A stretch of DNA of 64,000 bases, taken from positions 62,001 through 126,000 of the forward strand of contig JBAYOV010000002.1 of NCBI GenBank assembly GCA_041678045.1. Direction: 5' to 3'. The translations under genes were made by a program, and so were the position numbers. The notes beneath the pieces are model-generated. The model ran no database searches. It saw nothing but the letters and a program-made list of their open reading frames with translations, and was not told the DNA's origin. Source of the stretch: UBA2357 sp041678045. GTDB taxonomy: Bacteria; Pseudomonadota; Gammaproteobacteria; Burkholderiales; Rhodocyclaceae. Of this stretch, positions 40,894-50,280 are shown piece by piece. Position 1 is the first letter of the stretch; every line of letters begins with the position of its first letter.

Positions 40894-41664
40894 CTATGGT
40901 GCACTGGTGTGCCTCAAGTCGTCGAGCAATCTGGCGAGTTTTTCCAGAGGTGGCTGACCGGGGGCCGATGCCCGCAGGCCTGCGCCGAAGGTGAGGGCGG
41001 AGCCATATTGCCAGCCATATGCACGGGTGCCGGCGCCCAGTGCGCCCATCGCCATGGTTACTACCGGAATGTCGAGGGTCTCGTCGGCGTTCAGCGTGGC
41101 TTGCAGCAGGGTCAGCACGTCCTGTCGGCTGTGTGGCATCACCGCCAGTTTGGCCAGGTCGGCGCCCCGCATGGCGGCCTCGGTCAGTCGAGCCATCATC
41201 GCTTCGAGCGGGGGCGTGCCGGAAAAGTCGTGGCAGGATGCCAGCAGCAACGTACCGGTTTGGTGGGCCAGCGCTCGGGCACCCGCGAAACAGTCTCCCG
41301 GGCTGGAAAGTTCCCAGTCGAGCACATCGACCAACCCTGCTCGGGCAATCAGGTGGTAACGTTCAAGCACTTCATGCTCGTTCAGGGTGATTGCCTCGCC
41401 GCCTTCACGCTGCGATCGGCGGGTCAGGATGATGGCCTGTTCCGGTGCCTGTGTGCGGATCAGACGGGCCGCCTCAAGACAACGTGCGGGATCGTTCAAA
41501 CCGTCGAAAAAGTCCATGCGCCATTCAAGGAGTTGCGCAGGGCTGCGGGCGAGTTCGGTCAGTTCTGTGGCCAGTCCGGACTCGTCCCGGGCAGTCAGCG
41601 GGGCGCACAGCAGTGCACCATGGCGGGCGTCGATTACAAGGTTTCGGAGAGCGAGTGGTTTCAC
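40894..41664 (-). CDS. aroD: 3-dehydroquinate dehydratase, type I
   Basis: Schiff-base dehydratase of the shikimate pathway. 256 residues. LEWRMDFFDG carries the substrate-binding Glu-x-Arg; His in ASCHDFSGTP and the Schiff-base Lys in DLAKLAVMP are present, along with AMGALGAGTRAYG. The start is GTG at 41664, giving MKPLALRNLVI, matching other AroD N-termini. Stand-alone gene between rpn copy 2 and the exopolysaccharide locus. Many betaproteobacteria use the unrelated type II AroQ, so this could be an additional or replacing enzyme. Confidence 0.93.
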   Translation of the reverse strand: MKPLALRNLVIDARHGALLCAPLTARDESGLATELTELARSPAQLLEWRMDFFDGLNDPARCLEAARLIRTQAPEQAIILTRRSQREGGEAITLNEHEVLERYHLIARAGLVDVLDWELSSPGDCFAGARALAHQTGTLLLASCHDFSGTPPLEAMMARLTEAAMRGADLAKLAVMPHSRQDVLTLLQATLNADETLDIPVVTMAMGALGAGTRAYGWQYGSALTFGAGLRASAPGQPPLEKLARLLDDLRHTSAP

Positions 41665-42044
41665 GGCAGGTTTCGAAAGCGTGTGATCAGGTTCAATGTG
41701 GCGGTAGTGTACAGTACTGACCCTGTCTGCCGACTCAATGAAGGGTGCGCGCTTTTACATGATTCTTCATCTGTAGCGGATACTGGCCTGTAAACGGTGA
41801 ATCTGCTATCAACAAAGGGTCTGCACCCAAGGGCGTGCTCCCGGAATGCAGATTCTGCGTGAGCGGTATGATGAATCTCGTCGGGCTTTGGTGGTTCTGG
41901 CATTCTCAGGGGGTTTTGGCGAAATTTGGTCGGTGACATTCAGGCGGTATATGGAATACCATGCGATGCTTGTTCGGACAGGGCCGGTGGTATGCCGGTG
42001 GCTGCGGACGGGTGGCCATCATCGATGAAACAGGGGGGTGTTCG
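41665..42044 (+). promoter_or_regulatory. Upstream region of the exosortase-A polysaccharide locus
   Basis: 380 bp between divergent aroD and the export lipoprotein gene. It contains an 8-bp inverted repeat GAATCTGC (41799-41806) and GCAGATTC (41848-41855) separated by 41 bp, and a partial match to a sigma-54 promoter at 41988-42002 (TGGTATG-N4-TGGC, GG and GC correctly spaced). No convincing sigma-70 promoter or small gene was seen. Confidence 0.3.
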
Positions 42045-42674
42045 ATGTTTTCCGTGAATTCTTTCGGGCAGCGGGTTGGCAAGTTGGCTTGGGTTGCTGC
42101 TGTGGTGGTGTTCGGCATACTTGCCGGCTGTGCCAGCTATCCGCAGGCCCCGGCGCGAGCGGCGGATGCGGAGTACAACTATGTGATTGGTCCCGGGGAT
42201 ACTGTCAACATCATCGTGTGGCGCAATCCTGAACTGTCCATGGTGGTACCGGTGCGCCCGGACGGCAAGATCACCACCCCGCTGGTCGAAGATCTCCCGG
42301 CATTGGGGCGTGATGCGAGCACCTTGGCACGGGAAATCGAGACGGAGCTGTCAAAGTTCATCCGCGAACCGGTGGTGACCGTGATCGTGACGGCCTTCAA
42401 CGGTCCGTACAGCGAGCAGGTGAGGGTGATCGGGGAGGCCGCTCATCCGCAGGCCATTCCGTACGTCCAGGGCATGACCCTGCTGGATGTGATGATCCAG
42501 GTCGGTGGTGTGACCGATTTTGCTGCGGGCAACCGGGCCTCCATCCTGCGCTCGGCGCAGGGCAACAAGCAGTACAGTGTGCGTATTCATGACCTGCTGA
42601 AAAAGGGCGACATTTCGGCCAATGTCGAAATGTTGCCGGGTGATGTGCTGATCGTGCCGCAGAGTTGGTTCTGA
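42045..42674 (+). CDS. Polysaccharide export outer-membrane lipoprotein, XrtA-associated (Wza/EpsA-like)
   Basis: 209 residues. Lipoprotein signal with lipobox LAGC (GILAGCAS), then the poly-export domain (YNYVIGPGDTVNIIVWRNPELS, VRPDGKITTPLVEDLPALG) and a SLBB segment (VRVIGEAAHPQAIPYVQGMTLLDV). It forms or gates the outer-membrane channel for the secreted polysaccharide. ATG 42045 is chosen because it places the signal peptide at the N-terminus. First gene of the rightward XrtA locus. Confidence 0.92.
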   Translation: MFSVNSFGQRVGKLAWVAAVVVFGILAGCASYPQAPARAADAEYNYVIGPGDTVNIIVWRNPELSMVVPVRPDGKITTPLVEDLPALGRDASTLAREIETELSKFIREPVVTVIVTAFNGPYSEQVRVIGEAAHPQAIPYVQGMTLLDVMIQVGGVTDFAAGNRASILRSAQGNKQYSVRIHDLLKKGDISANVEMLPGDVLIVPQSWF

Positions 42675-42744
42675 CCGGAACGTATCCCCATGCATGCTGC
42701 CCGTGCTTGTCTGAGCACGGGCAGACAACCAAGAAGCAGACTCG

Positions 42745-44289
42745 ATGGAAGACATTCTTTCCAAGCTGATTGGCCTGTTGCGGGCCATGTGGCGCTATCG
42801 CTGGTGGGGACTGCTCACCGCCTGGCTGATGGCGGTCGCTGCCGGTGCAATGATCTACAAGATGCCGGACAAGTATCAGTCGTCGGCGCGGGTGTTCGTG
42901 GATACGCAGTCGGTGCTGCGTCCGCTGATGTCGGGGCTGGCCGTTCAGCCGAATGTGAACCAGCAGGTGGAGATTCTCAGCCGCACCCTGATCAGCCGGC
43001 CCAATGTGGAAAAGCTGATCACCATGGCCGACCTCGATCTGTCGGTGAACAATGCGCAGCAGCGCGACGCCCTGATTGCGCGGTTGATGCGTGACCTGCG
43101 CATCCGCACCGGGGGGCGTGACAACATTTTCACCCTGTCCTTTCAGGACGAAAATCCCGAGCAGGCGCAGCGCGTGGTGCAGGCGCTGGTGTCCCTGTTC
43201 GTCGAGTCCGGCCTGGTGGGCAAGCGGCAGGATACCGATACTGCGCGGCGTTTTCTGGATGAGCAGATTGCACAGTATGAGACACGTCTGACCGAAGCCG
43301 AGAACCGCCTCAAAGACTTTCGCCTGCGTCACATGGCCCTGCTGGGCGATGGCGGCGGTGACTACATTTCGCGCATTGCCCAGGTGAGCGCGCAACTGGA
43401 GCAGGCGCGACTGGAATTGCGCGAGATTGAAACCACCCGCGATGTGCTGGCGCGTCAATTGGTGGGCGAGGAGCCGGTGCTGCTGCCCAACACGACGGGG
43501 CGCACGCTCAGCACCGTACCGGAGATCGATGCCCGCATCGACACGCTGAACAAGACGCTGGATGGTTTGCTGTTGCGCTATACCGACAGTCATCCCGATG
43601 TGCAGGCTGTGCGCAAGCTGATCGAGGATCTGGAGGGGCAACGTCAGGCCGAGGCCGAAGTGATGGCGGCCAGCGGCATTGGTCAGTTCGGCGCACTCGA
43701 CGCGAACCCGGTGTATCAGCAGATGAAGCTGGCTCATGCCGATGCCGAAGCACGTTCAGGCGCCTTGCGAACCAGGGTGGCGGAGTTCGAGCAGCGTCTG
43801 GCCGAGCTGCGCGAGCGCTCGGAGCTGATTCCGCAGCTCGAAGCCGAGCGCGCCCAGCTCAACCGTGATTACGATGTGCAAAGGCGCAACTACGACCAGC
43901 TGGTTACCCGGCGCGAGTCGGCATCCATGTCGGTGGAAATGGCTGCACAGGCGGGGATTGCGGATTTCAGGGTGATCGACCCGCCAAGCCTGCCCGCCAA
44001 GCCTTCCGCCCCCAATCGCATCCTGCTGGTGCCGGTGGCGGGCGTGGCGTCGCTGGCAGCAGGTCTGGCGTTGATGTTCCTGCTGGCGCAGTTGCGCCCG
44101 ACCTTCATCGATGGCCGCGCCCTGCGCGAGGTGAGTGGTTTGCCGGTGCTGGGCATGGTAACGCATGTCACCGATGCGCGGGCGCAACGCCGGCACCGGT
44201 TCGGACTATGGGCTTTTTCGATACTGTTGCTGATGTACGGTGCGGCACTGGGCGCTGCGGTGGTCATGCTGAAGATGATGCAGCACTGA
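42745..44289 (+). CDS. Polysaccharide chain-length determinant, XrtA locus (Wzz/GNVR family)
   Basis: 514 residues. N-terminal Wzz domain with membrane helix (about 21-38), DKYQSSARVFVDTQSVL, extended coiled coil (about 170-240 and 330-390), GNVR-type segment with NRDYDVQRRNYDQLVTRRESA, then a C-terminal helix (RILLVPVAGVASLAAGLALMF) and a further hydrophobic end segment. Works with the separate tyrosine kinase downstream, as in split Wzc systems. 70 bp after the export gene and 13 bp before the kinase. Confidence 0.93.
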   Translation: MEDILSKLIGLLRAMWRYRWWGLLTAWLMAVAAGAMIYKMPDKYQSSARVFVDTQSVLRPLMSGLAVQPNVNQQVEILSRTLISRPNVEKLITMADLDLSVNNAQQRDALIARLMRDLRIRTGGRDNIFTLSFQDENPEQAQRVVQALVSLFVESGLVGKRQDTDTARRFLDEQIAQYETRLTEAENRLKDFRLRHMALLGDGGGDYISRIAQVSAQLEQARLELREIETTRDVLARQLVGEEPVLLPNTTGRTLSTVPEIDARIDTLNKTLDGLLLRYTDSHPDVQAVRKLIEDLEGQRQAEAEVMAASGIGQFGALDANPVYQQMKLAHADAEARSGALRTRVAEFEQRLAELRERSELIPQLEAERAQLNRDYDVQRRNYDQLVTRRESASMSVEMAAQAGIADFRVIDPPSLPAKPSAPNRILLVPVAGVASLAAGLALMFLLAQLRPTFIDGRALREVSGLPVLGMVTHVTDARAQRRHRFGLWAFSILLLMYGAALGAAVVMLKMMQH

Positions 44290-44302
44290 GGGGGCAATCA
44301 GG

Positions 44303-45280
44303 ATGAGTCTTATCGAAAAGGCTGTACAGCGCCTCGATCAGTTGAAGAAGGCGGAGGGGTCGCCTCCGGAGTCGTCGCAAGCGCCTCGAGTGTCCGAGTC
44401 GGCTGCATCGGGTGGCGGGCCGTCGTCAGGGGCCGGGCGGGGCGCAGTGCGTCCCGCCGGAGTGTCACCGGGCGCGAGTGCTCCGACCGCGTCGGCACAG
44501 AGCGGTGCGCGCGCCTCACGCACACTGGAGATCGATCTTGCACTGCTGGCGACACAGGGCATGGTCACGCCGGACCGGCCCAAGTCGGTGCTGGCCGAGC
44601 AGTACCGGGTGATCAAGCGCCCGCTGATCCGCAATTTCAAGGGCGGCGGGGCGGCGAAGGTGGCCAAGGGCAATCTGATCATGGTCACCAGTTCCTTGCC
44701 GGGGGAGGGCAAGTCCTTTTCATCCATCAATCTGGCGGTGAGTCTGGCCATGGAGATGGATTTCACGGTCTTGCTGGTGGATGCCGACTTTTCCAAGCCC
44801 TCGATCTTGCCCAGGCTGGGATTGGCGCCTGAAAAGGGCTTGATGGATGTGTTGCGTGGCGAGGTCGATGATCTGAGCGATGTGATCGTGCGGACCAATA
44901 TCGAGAAGCTGTCGCTGCTGCCGGCCGGTACGCCCCATCCGCGCGCCACCGAGATGATTGCGTCAGAGGCGATGGAGGGCATGCTGGAGGAAATGGCCAC
45001 GCGCTATCACGACCGCATCATCGTGTTTGACTCTCCCCCTTTGCTGGCGACGACCGAGGCGCGGGTTCTGGCCAGTCACATGGGGCAGATCGTGGTGGTG
45101 GTGGAAGCCGAACGGACTTCGCATGGCGTGTTGCGGCACGCGCTGCAAACCATCGAAATCTGTCCGGTGAAGCTCATGCTGCTCAACAAGGTGGCCGGTA
45201 CGCGGGGAACCGAGTTGTACGGTTATGGTTATGGGTATGGATACGGGTACGGTCATGGGACGGATGAACGCTCGGCTTAA
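44303..45280 (+). CDS. Bacterial tyrosine kinase (BY-kinase), XrtA-associated
   Basis: 325 residues, P-loop kinase of the Wzc/CpsD type without its own transmembrane part. Walker A SSLPGEGKSFSS, Walker A' LLVDADFSKPS, Walker B IIVFDSPPLLATTE. The C-terminus is a run of six alternating Tyr-Gly (YGYGYGYGYGYGHG), the tyrosine cluster expected to be autophosphorylated; it is encoded by a short imperfect 6-bp repeat (45218-45259). Its phosphorylation state would control assembly with the chain-length protein. The last codons overlap the next gene. Confidence 0.93.
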   Translation: MSLIEKAVQRLDQLKKAEGSPPESSQAPRVSESAASGGGPSSGAGRGAVRPAGVSPGASAPTASAQSGARASRTLEIDLALLATQGMVTPDRPKSVLAEQYRVIKRPLIRNFKGGGAAKVAKGNLIMVTSSLPGEGKSFSSINLAVSLAMEMDFTVLLVDADFSKPSILPRLGLAPEKGLMDVLRGEVDDLSDVIVRTNIEKLSLLPAGTPHPRATEMIASEAMEGMLEEMATRYHDRIIVFDSPPLLATTEARVLASHMGQIVVVVEAERTSHGVLRHALQTIEICPVKLMLLNKVAGTRGTELYGYGYGYGYGYGHGTDERSA

Positions 45281-46880
45281 GCGCTTGTTGACTGCTGGCT
45301 CTGTTTTCGTGGGCCTGCTGGCGGGCCTTGAGCCCGCGCATGTGCTGGCGCAACAGCAGCAACCGATGACCGGCCGGCCAGCCGGGCAGCTTGAGGGGGG
45401 CGCGGCAACCCGGTTGACCGATCCGGACCTGCAACCCACCGGTCCACGGCAGCCCATGCTCCGGCTGGGGTTGTTGAGCAGTCTGAGCTGGTCTGACAAT
45501 GTGGATGCAGAGTCGGAAAGCCCGATCGAGGACTGGGTGCTGGAGGTGACGCCCACGCTGGGCCTGCGTCGTGAGCATGGACGCCTTACCGGCTTTCTCG
45601 ATGCACGTCTGCGCACTCAACACTATCTGCACGACGATGCGCGCAACACCCGCTATGCGGTCATGAACGGCAGTGGTGCGCTGGAGGCGGTGAAGGATGC
45701 GTTTTTTGTGGACTTTGACGGACGCATCACCCGCGAGAACCGTTCGCTGCTCGATGGACGCGGGCCGGGAGACGGGCTGAGCAACCGCAAGGAAGACGAA
45801 ACCCGGGATTTTTCCGTTGGTCCCCGCCTGCAGCTCAGGCCCTTCGACCTCGCGGATGCACGCCTTGCCTATCGGGAAATCTGGCAGACCGGCGGGGGAG
45901 ATTTCGAGCAGCGACGCATCGGCCGGGTGGATGTCGAGCTGATCGACGAACAGCCTGGCGGGCGGGTGGATTGGGCGATGGTGTTCTTTCGGGAGCATGC
46001 ACGTTATGACGACGATGCCCGCCCCGATGTCCTTCAGCAGCGCTGGCTTGGGCTGCTCGGCTATCGTCCGCTCGAAATGCTGCGCCTGTATGGCGGCGGG
46101 GGGGTGGAGTGGAACGAATTCGACCTCGGCGAACGCCAGCGCGACGACATCCTGATGGTGGGAGGCGAGTGGCTGCCGTCGCCGCGCACCCGCCTGCATG
46201 CCCAGGTGCTGGAACGCTTTTTTGGCACGGGTTATGACTTTGAGCTGACCCACCGCCGGCCGCGCTCGGCATGGACCCTGTCTGCCCGGCGCGATGTCTC
46301 GTCGGCGCTGGACGACCGGCCGGGGGTGCGGGAAGGGCAACTCTATCAGCAGTATTACGCTTCCCTGGGGCATCTGTCCGATCCCGCGCAGCGCGAACTT
46401 GAGGCGCGTCGCAGGGTGGAGGAGGACATGAGCGCTCAGGCGGGGCGTTTTGCCAGCAACAATTATTTTGTCGAGCAGGCCTGGCGTGCGGCCCTGGTGA
46501 TGAACGGTCGCCGGGATATCCTGACCCTGGGGTACCGCTATAGCGAGCGCACCCGCCTGGGGGCCCCGGTCGAACGGGATGGGCGGGACGACTTCAGGGA
46601 GTATGAGCGGATTGACGATCAGGCCCTGTCGCTGGGGCTGTCCCACCGTCTGACGCCGTTGAGCAGTGCCAGTCTGGTGGTGGTGCGTTCGCGCGCGGAA
46701 GGTCGCGGCCAGCGTTCCGAGCGGACCGATCGCTGGCTGGTTTCCATGGGGCTGAACAGCCGGCTTGGCGAGCATGCTACCGGCTCTCTGATCTACCGTT
46801 ACAGTCAGGCCGATTCAATGGGCGATGCATCGGACTACACCGAGAACTCGGTGACCGCCAGTCTGGGCATTCGATTCTGA
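45264..46880 (+). CDS. XrtA-associated outer-membrane beta-barrel protein
   Basis: About 538 residues. Signal peptide (LLTAGSVFVGLLAGLEPAHVLAQ), then a long series of short amphipathic strands ending VTASLGIRF, with a terminal aromatic typical of outer-membrane barrels. The pattern PMLRLGLLSSLSWSDNVDAES near the start of the mature part fits the outer-membrane proteins that accompany XrtA loci. Function unknown; probably part of the exopolysaccharide exit path. Start is uncertain (ATG 45255 or 45264, both overlapping the kinase end). Confidence 0.8.
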   Translation: MNARLKRLLTAGSVFVGLLAGLEPAHVLAQQQQPMTGRPAGQLEGGAATRLTDPDLQPTGPRQPMLRLGLLSSLSWSDNVDAESESPIEDWVLEVTPTLGLRREHGRLTGFLDARLRTQHYLHDDARNTRYAVMNGSGALEAVKDAFFVDFDGRITRENRSLLDGRGPGDGLSNRKEDETRDFSVGPRLQLRPFDLADARLAYREIWQTGGGDFEQRRIGRVDVELIDEQPGGRVDWAMVFFREHARYDDDARPDVLQQRWLGLLGYRPLEMLRLYGGGGVEWNEFDLGERQRDDILMVGGEWLPSPRTRLHAQVLERFFGTGYDFELTHRRPRSAWTLSARRDVSSALDDRPGVREGQLYQQYYASLGHLSDPAQRELEARRRVEEDMSAQAGRFASNNYFVEQAWRAALVMNGRRDILTLGYRYSERTRLGAPVERDGRDDFREYERIDDQALSLGLSHRLTPLSSASLVVVRSRAEGRGQRSERTDRWLVSMGLNSRLGEHATGSLIYRYSQADSMGDASDYTENSVTASLGIRF

Positions 46881-46891
46881 GCAGGGAGTTC

Positions 46892-48190
46892 ATGTACGAA
46901 GCGTTTTTTGGTTTCACTGCCAAACCCTTTCAGCTCAACCCCGACCCGGCCTTCTACTTTGGCAGCCGTGGTCACCGGCGGGCGATGGCCTATCTCGACT
47001 ACGGACTGCATCAGAGCGAGGGCTTCATCGTCATCACAGGGGAAGTGGGGGCGGGCAAGACCACCATCCTGCGCAGCGTGCTCGACCGGCTGGACCCGGA
47101 CAAGGTGGTTGCGGGCACGCTGGTCAGCACCCAGCTGGGACAGGATGACATCCTGCGCATGGTGGCGCAGGCATTCGCCGTGCCCGCGCGGGGTCTGGAC
47201 AAAGCGGGCCTGCTGCTTGCGCTGGAGACGAAGTTCGTGTCGCTCGCCGCGCAGGGCCGGCGTGCGTTGCTGATTGTCGATGAGGCGCAGAACCTGTCTG
47301 CCGATGCGGTGGAAGAGCTGCGCATGCTGTCCAACTTTCAGCTTGAGGACCATGCGCTGCTGCAAAGCTTCCTGGTTGGTCAGCCGGAGTTTCGGGACAT
47401 CATGCAAAGCCCGCAGATGCAGCAGTTGCGCCAGCGGGTGATTGCTTCCTATCACCTGGGGCCGATGGATGCAGAGGAAACACGGGGCTATGTGATGCAC
47501 CGCCTGCGCCATGCCGGCTGGAAGGGCGACCCGCAGTTTTCCGATGCGGCCTTCGGGCCGATCTATGCCTGGAGCGGTGGGGTGCCCCGACGCATCAACG
47601 GCCTGTGCGACCGGCTGCTGTTGGCGGCCTATCTGGATGAGCGGCACGAGATCGGACGCGAGCATGTGGCTGCGGTGATCGCCGAGTTGCGTGAGGAGTT
47701 TGCACCGCGTGGCCCCCAGTCCGAACCGGCCGCTGCCGCGTTGCCCGGTGCGGGTCAAGTGGACCTGCGCCGTCTTCAGGTGCCCCCCGAGTTGCTCAAG
47801 CGCTTCGCCCAGCATGCGGCGGTGGCCGATGTCCAGCGTATCGAGGCGCGTCTGGGCGTACTGGAGCAGTCGGTGTCGACCCTGGTCGACACCCTCAATG
47901 CGCTGCTTCAGGCAGTCAGGGTTGAACAGGGTCGGGCAGTTGCCCCAGCCCCCAGGGCCCCTGCCGTGCGCCCTGCAGCGACCACGACGGCACCTGCTCC
48001 CCGGCCTGCAACAGCGCCTCGGGCGGCGGCATCCGCATCCGCAGTGGTCGCTACAGTCCCTGCTACTGTTGCAGTTGCTCCCGCAGTTGCCCCCGCAGTT
48101 GCCCCCGCAGTTGCCCCCGCAGTTGCCCCTTCTCCCCGGGCTGCTGCCCCGACCGGCACAGCAGCCACCCCACGGAAACCTTCATCATGA
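46892..48190 (+). CDS. ExeA-like AAA ATPase, XrtA locus
   Basis: 432 residues. MYEAFFGFTAKPFQLNPDP is the ExeA/GspA N-terminus; Walker A ITGEVGAGKTTILRSVL; Walker B ALLIVDEAQNL; then FSGGVPRRINGLCDRLL-like WSGGVPRRINGLCDRLLLAAY (sensor region). A helical segment (about 290-345) is followed by an Ala/Pro-rich tail containing the tandem VAPA repeats. Role in polysaccharide export is not defined. It overlaps wecB by four bases. Confidence 0.9.
   Translation: MYEAFFGFTAKPFQLNPDPAFYFGSRGHRRAMAYLDYGLHQSEGFIVITGEVGAGKTTILRSVLDRLDPDKVVAGTLVSTQLGQDDILRMVAQAFAVPARGLDKAGLLLALETKFVSLAAQGRRALLIVDEAQNLSADAVEELRMLSNFQLEDHALLQSFLVGQPEFRDIMQSPQMQQLRQRVIASYHLGPMDAEETRGYVMHRLRHAGWKGDPQFSDAAFGPIYAWSGGVPRRINGLCDRLLLAAYLDERHEIGREHVAAVIAELREEFAPRGPQSEPAAAALPGAGQVDLRRLQVPPELLKRFAQHAAVADVQRIEARLGVLEQSVSTLVDTLNALLQAVRVEQGRAVAPAPRAPAVRPAATTTAPAPRPATAPRAAASASAVVATVPATVAVAPAVAPAVAPAVAPAVAPSPRAAAPTGTAATPRKPSS
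48071..48130 (+). repeat. 12-bp tandem repeat encoding Val-Ala-Pro-Ala
   Basis: About four to five units of GCAGTTGCCCCC within the ATPase gene, giving a VAPA array in the C-terminal tail. In-frame copy-number variation would change tail length only. Confidence 0.85.
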
Positions 48191-49335
48191 ACTTGCATAC
48201 CGACAGGACCGCACCGCTGCTGTGCGTGGTGGGCGCACGGCCCAACTACATGAAGATGGCCCCGATCATGCGGGCTCTGGCGGCGCACCGGCCGGCCGTG
48301 CCGGCGCTGCTCGTGCATACCGGGCAGCACTACGATACGGCCATGAACGACCGCCTGTTTGCCGACCTGCAACTGCCCAGCCCGGATGTGAACCTGGGGG
48401 TGGGTTCGGGCACTCACGCCGTGCAGACGGCCGAGATCATGAAGCGCTTCGAACCCCTCATCGACCAGCACGGCGCACGCGGGGTGCTGGTGGTGGGCGA
48501 TGTGAACTCCACGCTGGCCTGCGCGCTGGTGGCGGTCAAGCGGGGGGTGCCGGTGCTGCATGTGGAGGCTGGTCTGCGCAGCGGTGACCGTGGCATGCCG
48601 GAAGAGATCAACCGCGTGCTCACCGACCAGATATCCGACTGGCTGTACCTCACCGAACGCAGCGCGCTGGACAACCTCACGCGCGAAGGGATCGCTGCGG
48701 AGCGCGCAGTGTTTGTCGGCAATGTGATGATCGACAGTCTGCTGGCCAGCCTGGACAAGGCCGTGCCGCCCGCCGACATCCTGCGTGCGGCGGGCCTGGA
48801 GCCCGCTCGTGTGTCGGGGGGCTATGGGGTGGTGACCCTGCACCGCCCTTCCAATGTGGACGATCCTCAGGTGCTGCGCAGCCTCATCGGGGCGCTGGCC
48901 GAGATTGCGCAGACCCTGCCGCTGGTGTTCGCGCTGCATCCGCGCACCCGAAACAACCTGGAGCGCTTCGGTTGTCTGGAGGTGCTCGACCAGCCTGGTT
49001 TCATCGTCCTGCCGCCGCAGGGCTATCTTGAAATGCTGGGGCTGATGCGCGATGCCCGGGTGGTGCTCACCGACTCGGGCGGCATTCAGGAAGAAACCAC
49101 CGCGCTGGGCGTACCTTGCGTGACGATCCGTGACAACACCGAGCGCCCGATCACGGTGGAGCAGGGCACCAACACCCTGGCGGGTACCCGCCCCGAAGCC
49201 GTTCTGGCGGCTACCCGGGAGGTGCTGGCGGGGCAAGGCAAGCGCGGACGGGTGCCCGAACTGTGGGATGGCCGTGCCGCGGAGCGCATCGCCGCACATC
49301 TGTACCAGCATCTGTACAACGGAGGGCTGCCGTAA
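48187..49335 (+). CDS. wecB: UDP-N-acetylglucosamine 2-epimerase (non-hydrolysing)
   Basis: Makes UDP-ManNAc for polysaccharide synthesis. 382 residues. VVGARPNYMKMAPIMRAL, HTGQHYDTAMNDRLF, HVEAGLRSGDRGMPEEINR, VTLHRPSNVD and TDSGGIQEE are the conserved sites. ATGA overlap with the ATPase and one-base overlap with the deacetylase show strict cotranslation. No wecC follows, so ManNAc, not ManNAcA, may be the sugar used, or wecC lies elsewhere. Confidence 0.95.
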   Translation: MNLHTDRTAPLLCVVGARPNYMKMAPIMRALAAHRPAVPALLVHTGQHYDTAMNDRLFADLQLPSPDVNLGVGSGTHAVQTAEIMKRFEPLIDQHGARGVLVVGDVNSTLACALVAVKRGVPVLHVEAGLRSGDRGMPEEINRVLTDQISDWLYLTERSALDNLTREGIAAERAVFVGNVMIDSLLASLDKAVPPADILRAAGLEPARVSGGYGVVTLHRPSNVDDPQVLRSLIGALAEIAQTLPLVFALHPRTRNNLERFGCLEVLDQPGFIVLPPQGYLEMLGLMRDARVVLTDSGGIQEETTALGVPCVTIRDNTERPITVEQGTNTLAGTRPEAVLAATREVLAGQGKRGRVPELWDGRAAERIAAHLYQHLYNGGLP

Positions 49336-50243
49336 TGAATACCGATGCAGAACCGGGGACGTCGGTCACCCCGGGTGCGACACCCAACCCGGCTCCGGAC
49401 CCGATCATCTCCCCGCTCACCAATGCGCTGACCATCGATGTCGAGGACTATTTCCAGGTCTCCGCGCTTGCGCCACACTTTCCGCGCACTGGCTGGGACG
49501 AGGTGGATTGCCGGGTCGAGCGCAATGTCGACCTGATCCTCGGTCTGCTGGAACAGCACGGCGCACAGGCCACCTTCTTCACCCTGGGCTGGATTGCGGA
49601 GCGTTACCCGGCGCTGGTGCGCCGCATCGTTGCCGGCGGGCACGAACTGGCCAGTCATGGTTACGGGCATGAGCGGGCCAGCGACCAGACGCCCGAGGCG
49701 TTTCTGGACGATGTGCGTCGTGCGCGCCAGATTCTGGAAGATATCTCCGGACAGGCGGTGACCGGCTACCGGGCGCCGAGTTTTTCCATTGGCTATGGCA
49801 ACCTGTGGGCGCATGACATGCTCAGGGAAGCGGGCTACGTCTACAGCTCCAGCGTGTATCCTGTGCGCCATGACCACTACGGCATGCCCGATGCCCCCCG
49901 TTTTCCCTATCGTCTGGACAATGGTCTGGTCGAGGTGCCGGTCACCACGGTGCGCTGGCTGGGCCGCAACTGGCCCGCAGGAGGCGGAGGGTTTTTCCGG
50001 TTGCTGCCGTATGCGGTATCGCGCTGGCAGATCGAGCGGGTCAACCGCACGGATGGCCGGCCGGCAATTTTTTACTTTCACCCGTGGGAGGTCGATCCCG
50101 GGCAACCCAGGGTGCGACAGGCCTCGGCAAAAACCCGTTTTCGTCACTACGTGAACCTCGAACGCACCGAGGGGCGTCTGCGCCGCCTGCTGGGCGATTT
50201 CAGATGGGGGCGGGCAGACAGGGTGTTTGCCGATGCCGCCTGA
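49335..50243 (+). CDS. XrtA-associated polysaccharide deacetylase with DUF3473 tail
   Basis: 302 residues. NodB-type fold: NALTIDVEDYFQVSAL (catalytic Asp and metal Asp), ATFFTLGWIAERYP, GHELASHGYGHERASD (His-x3-His), GYRAPSFSIG, and the DUF3473 C-terminus FYFHPWEVDPGQPR. No signal peptide, so probably cytoplasmic side. Likely removes acetyl groups from the N-acetylated sugars of the repeat unit. The ATG overlaps the wecB stop. Confidence 0.92.
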   Translation: MNTDAEPGTSVTPGATPNPAPDPIISPLTNALTIDVEDYFQVSALAPHFPRTGWDEVDCRVERNVDLILGLLEQHGAQATFFTLGWIAERYPALVRRIVAGGHELASHGYGHERASDQTPEAFLDDVRRARQILEDISGQAVTGYRAPSFSIGYGNLWAHDMLREAGYVYSSSVYPVRHDHYGMPDAPRFPYRLDNGLVEVPVTTVRWLGRNWPAGGGGFFRLLPYAVSRWQIERVNRTDGRPAIFYFHPWEVDPGQPRVRQASAKTRFRHYVNLERTEGRLRRLLGDFRWGRADRVFADAA

Positions 50244-50280
50244 ATCGGACCGTCGTGATGATTCGTACCTCGTCAGCAAA

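Noticed and set aside
48071..48130. Short repeats as a CRISPR-like array
   Set aside because: Units are 12 bp, contiguous and in frame, encoding VAPA; no spacers.
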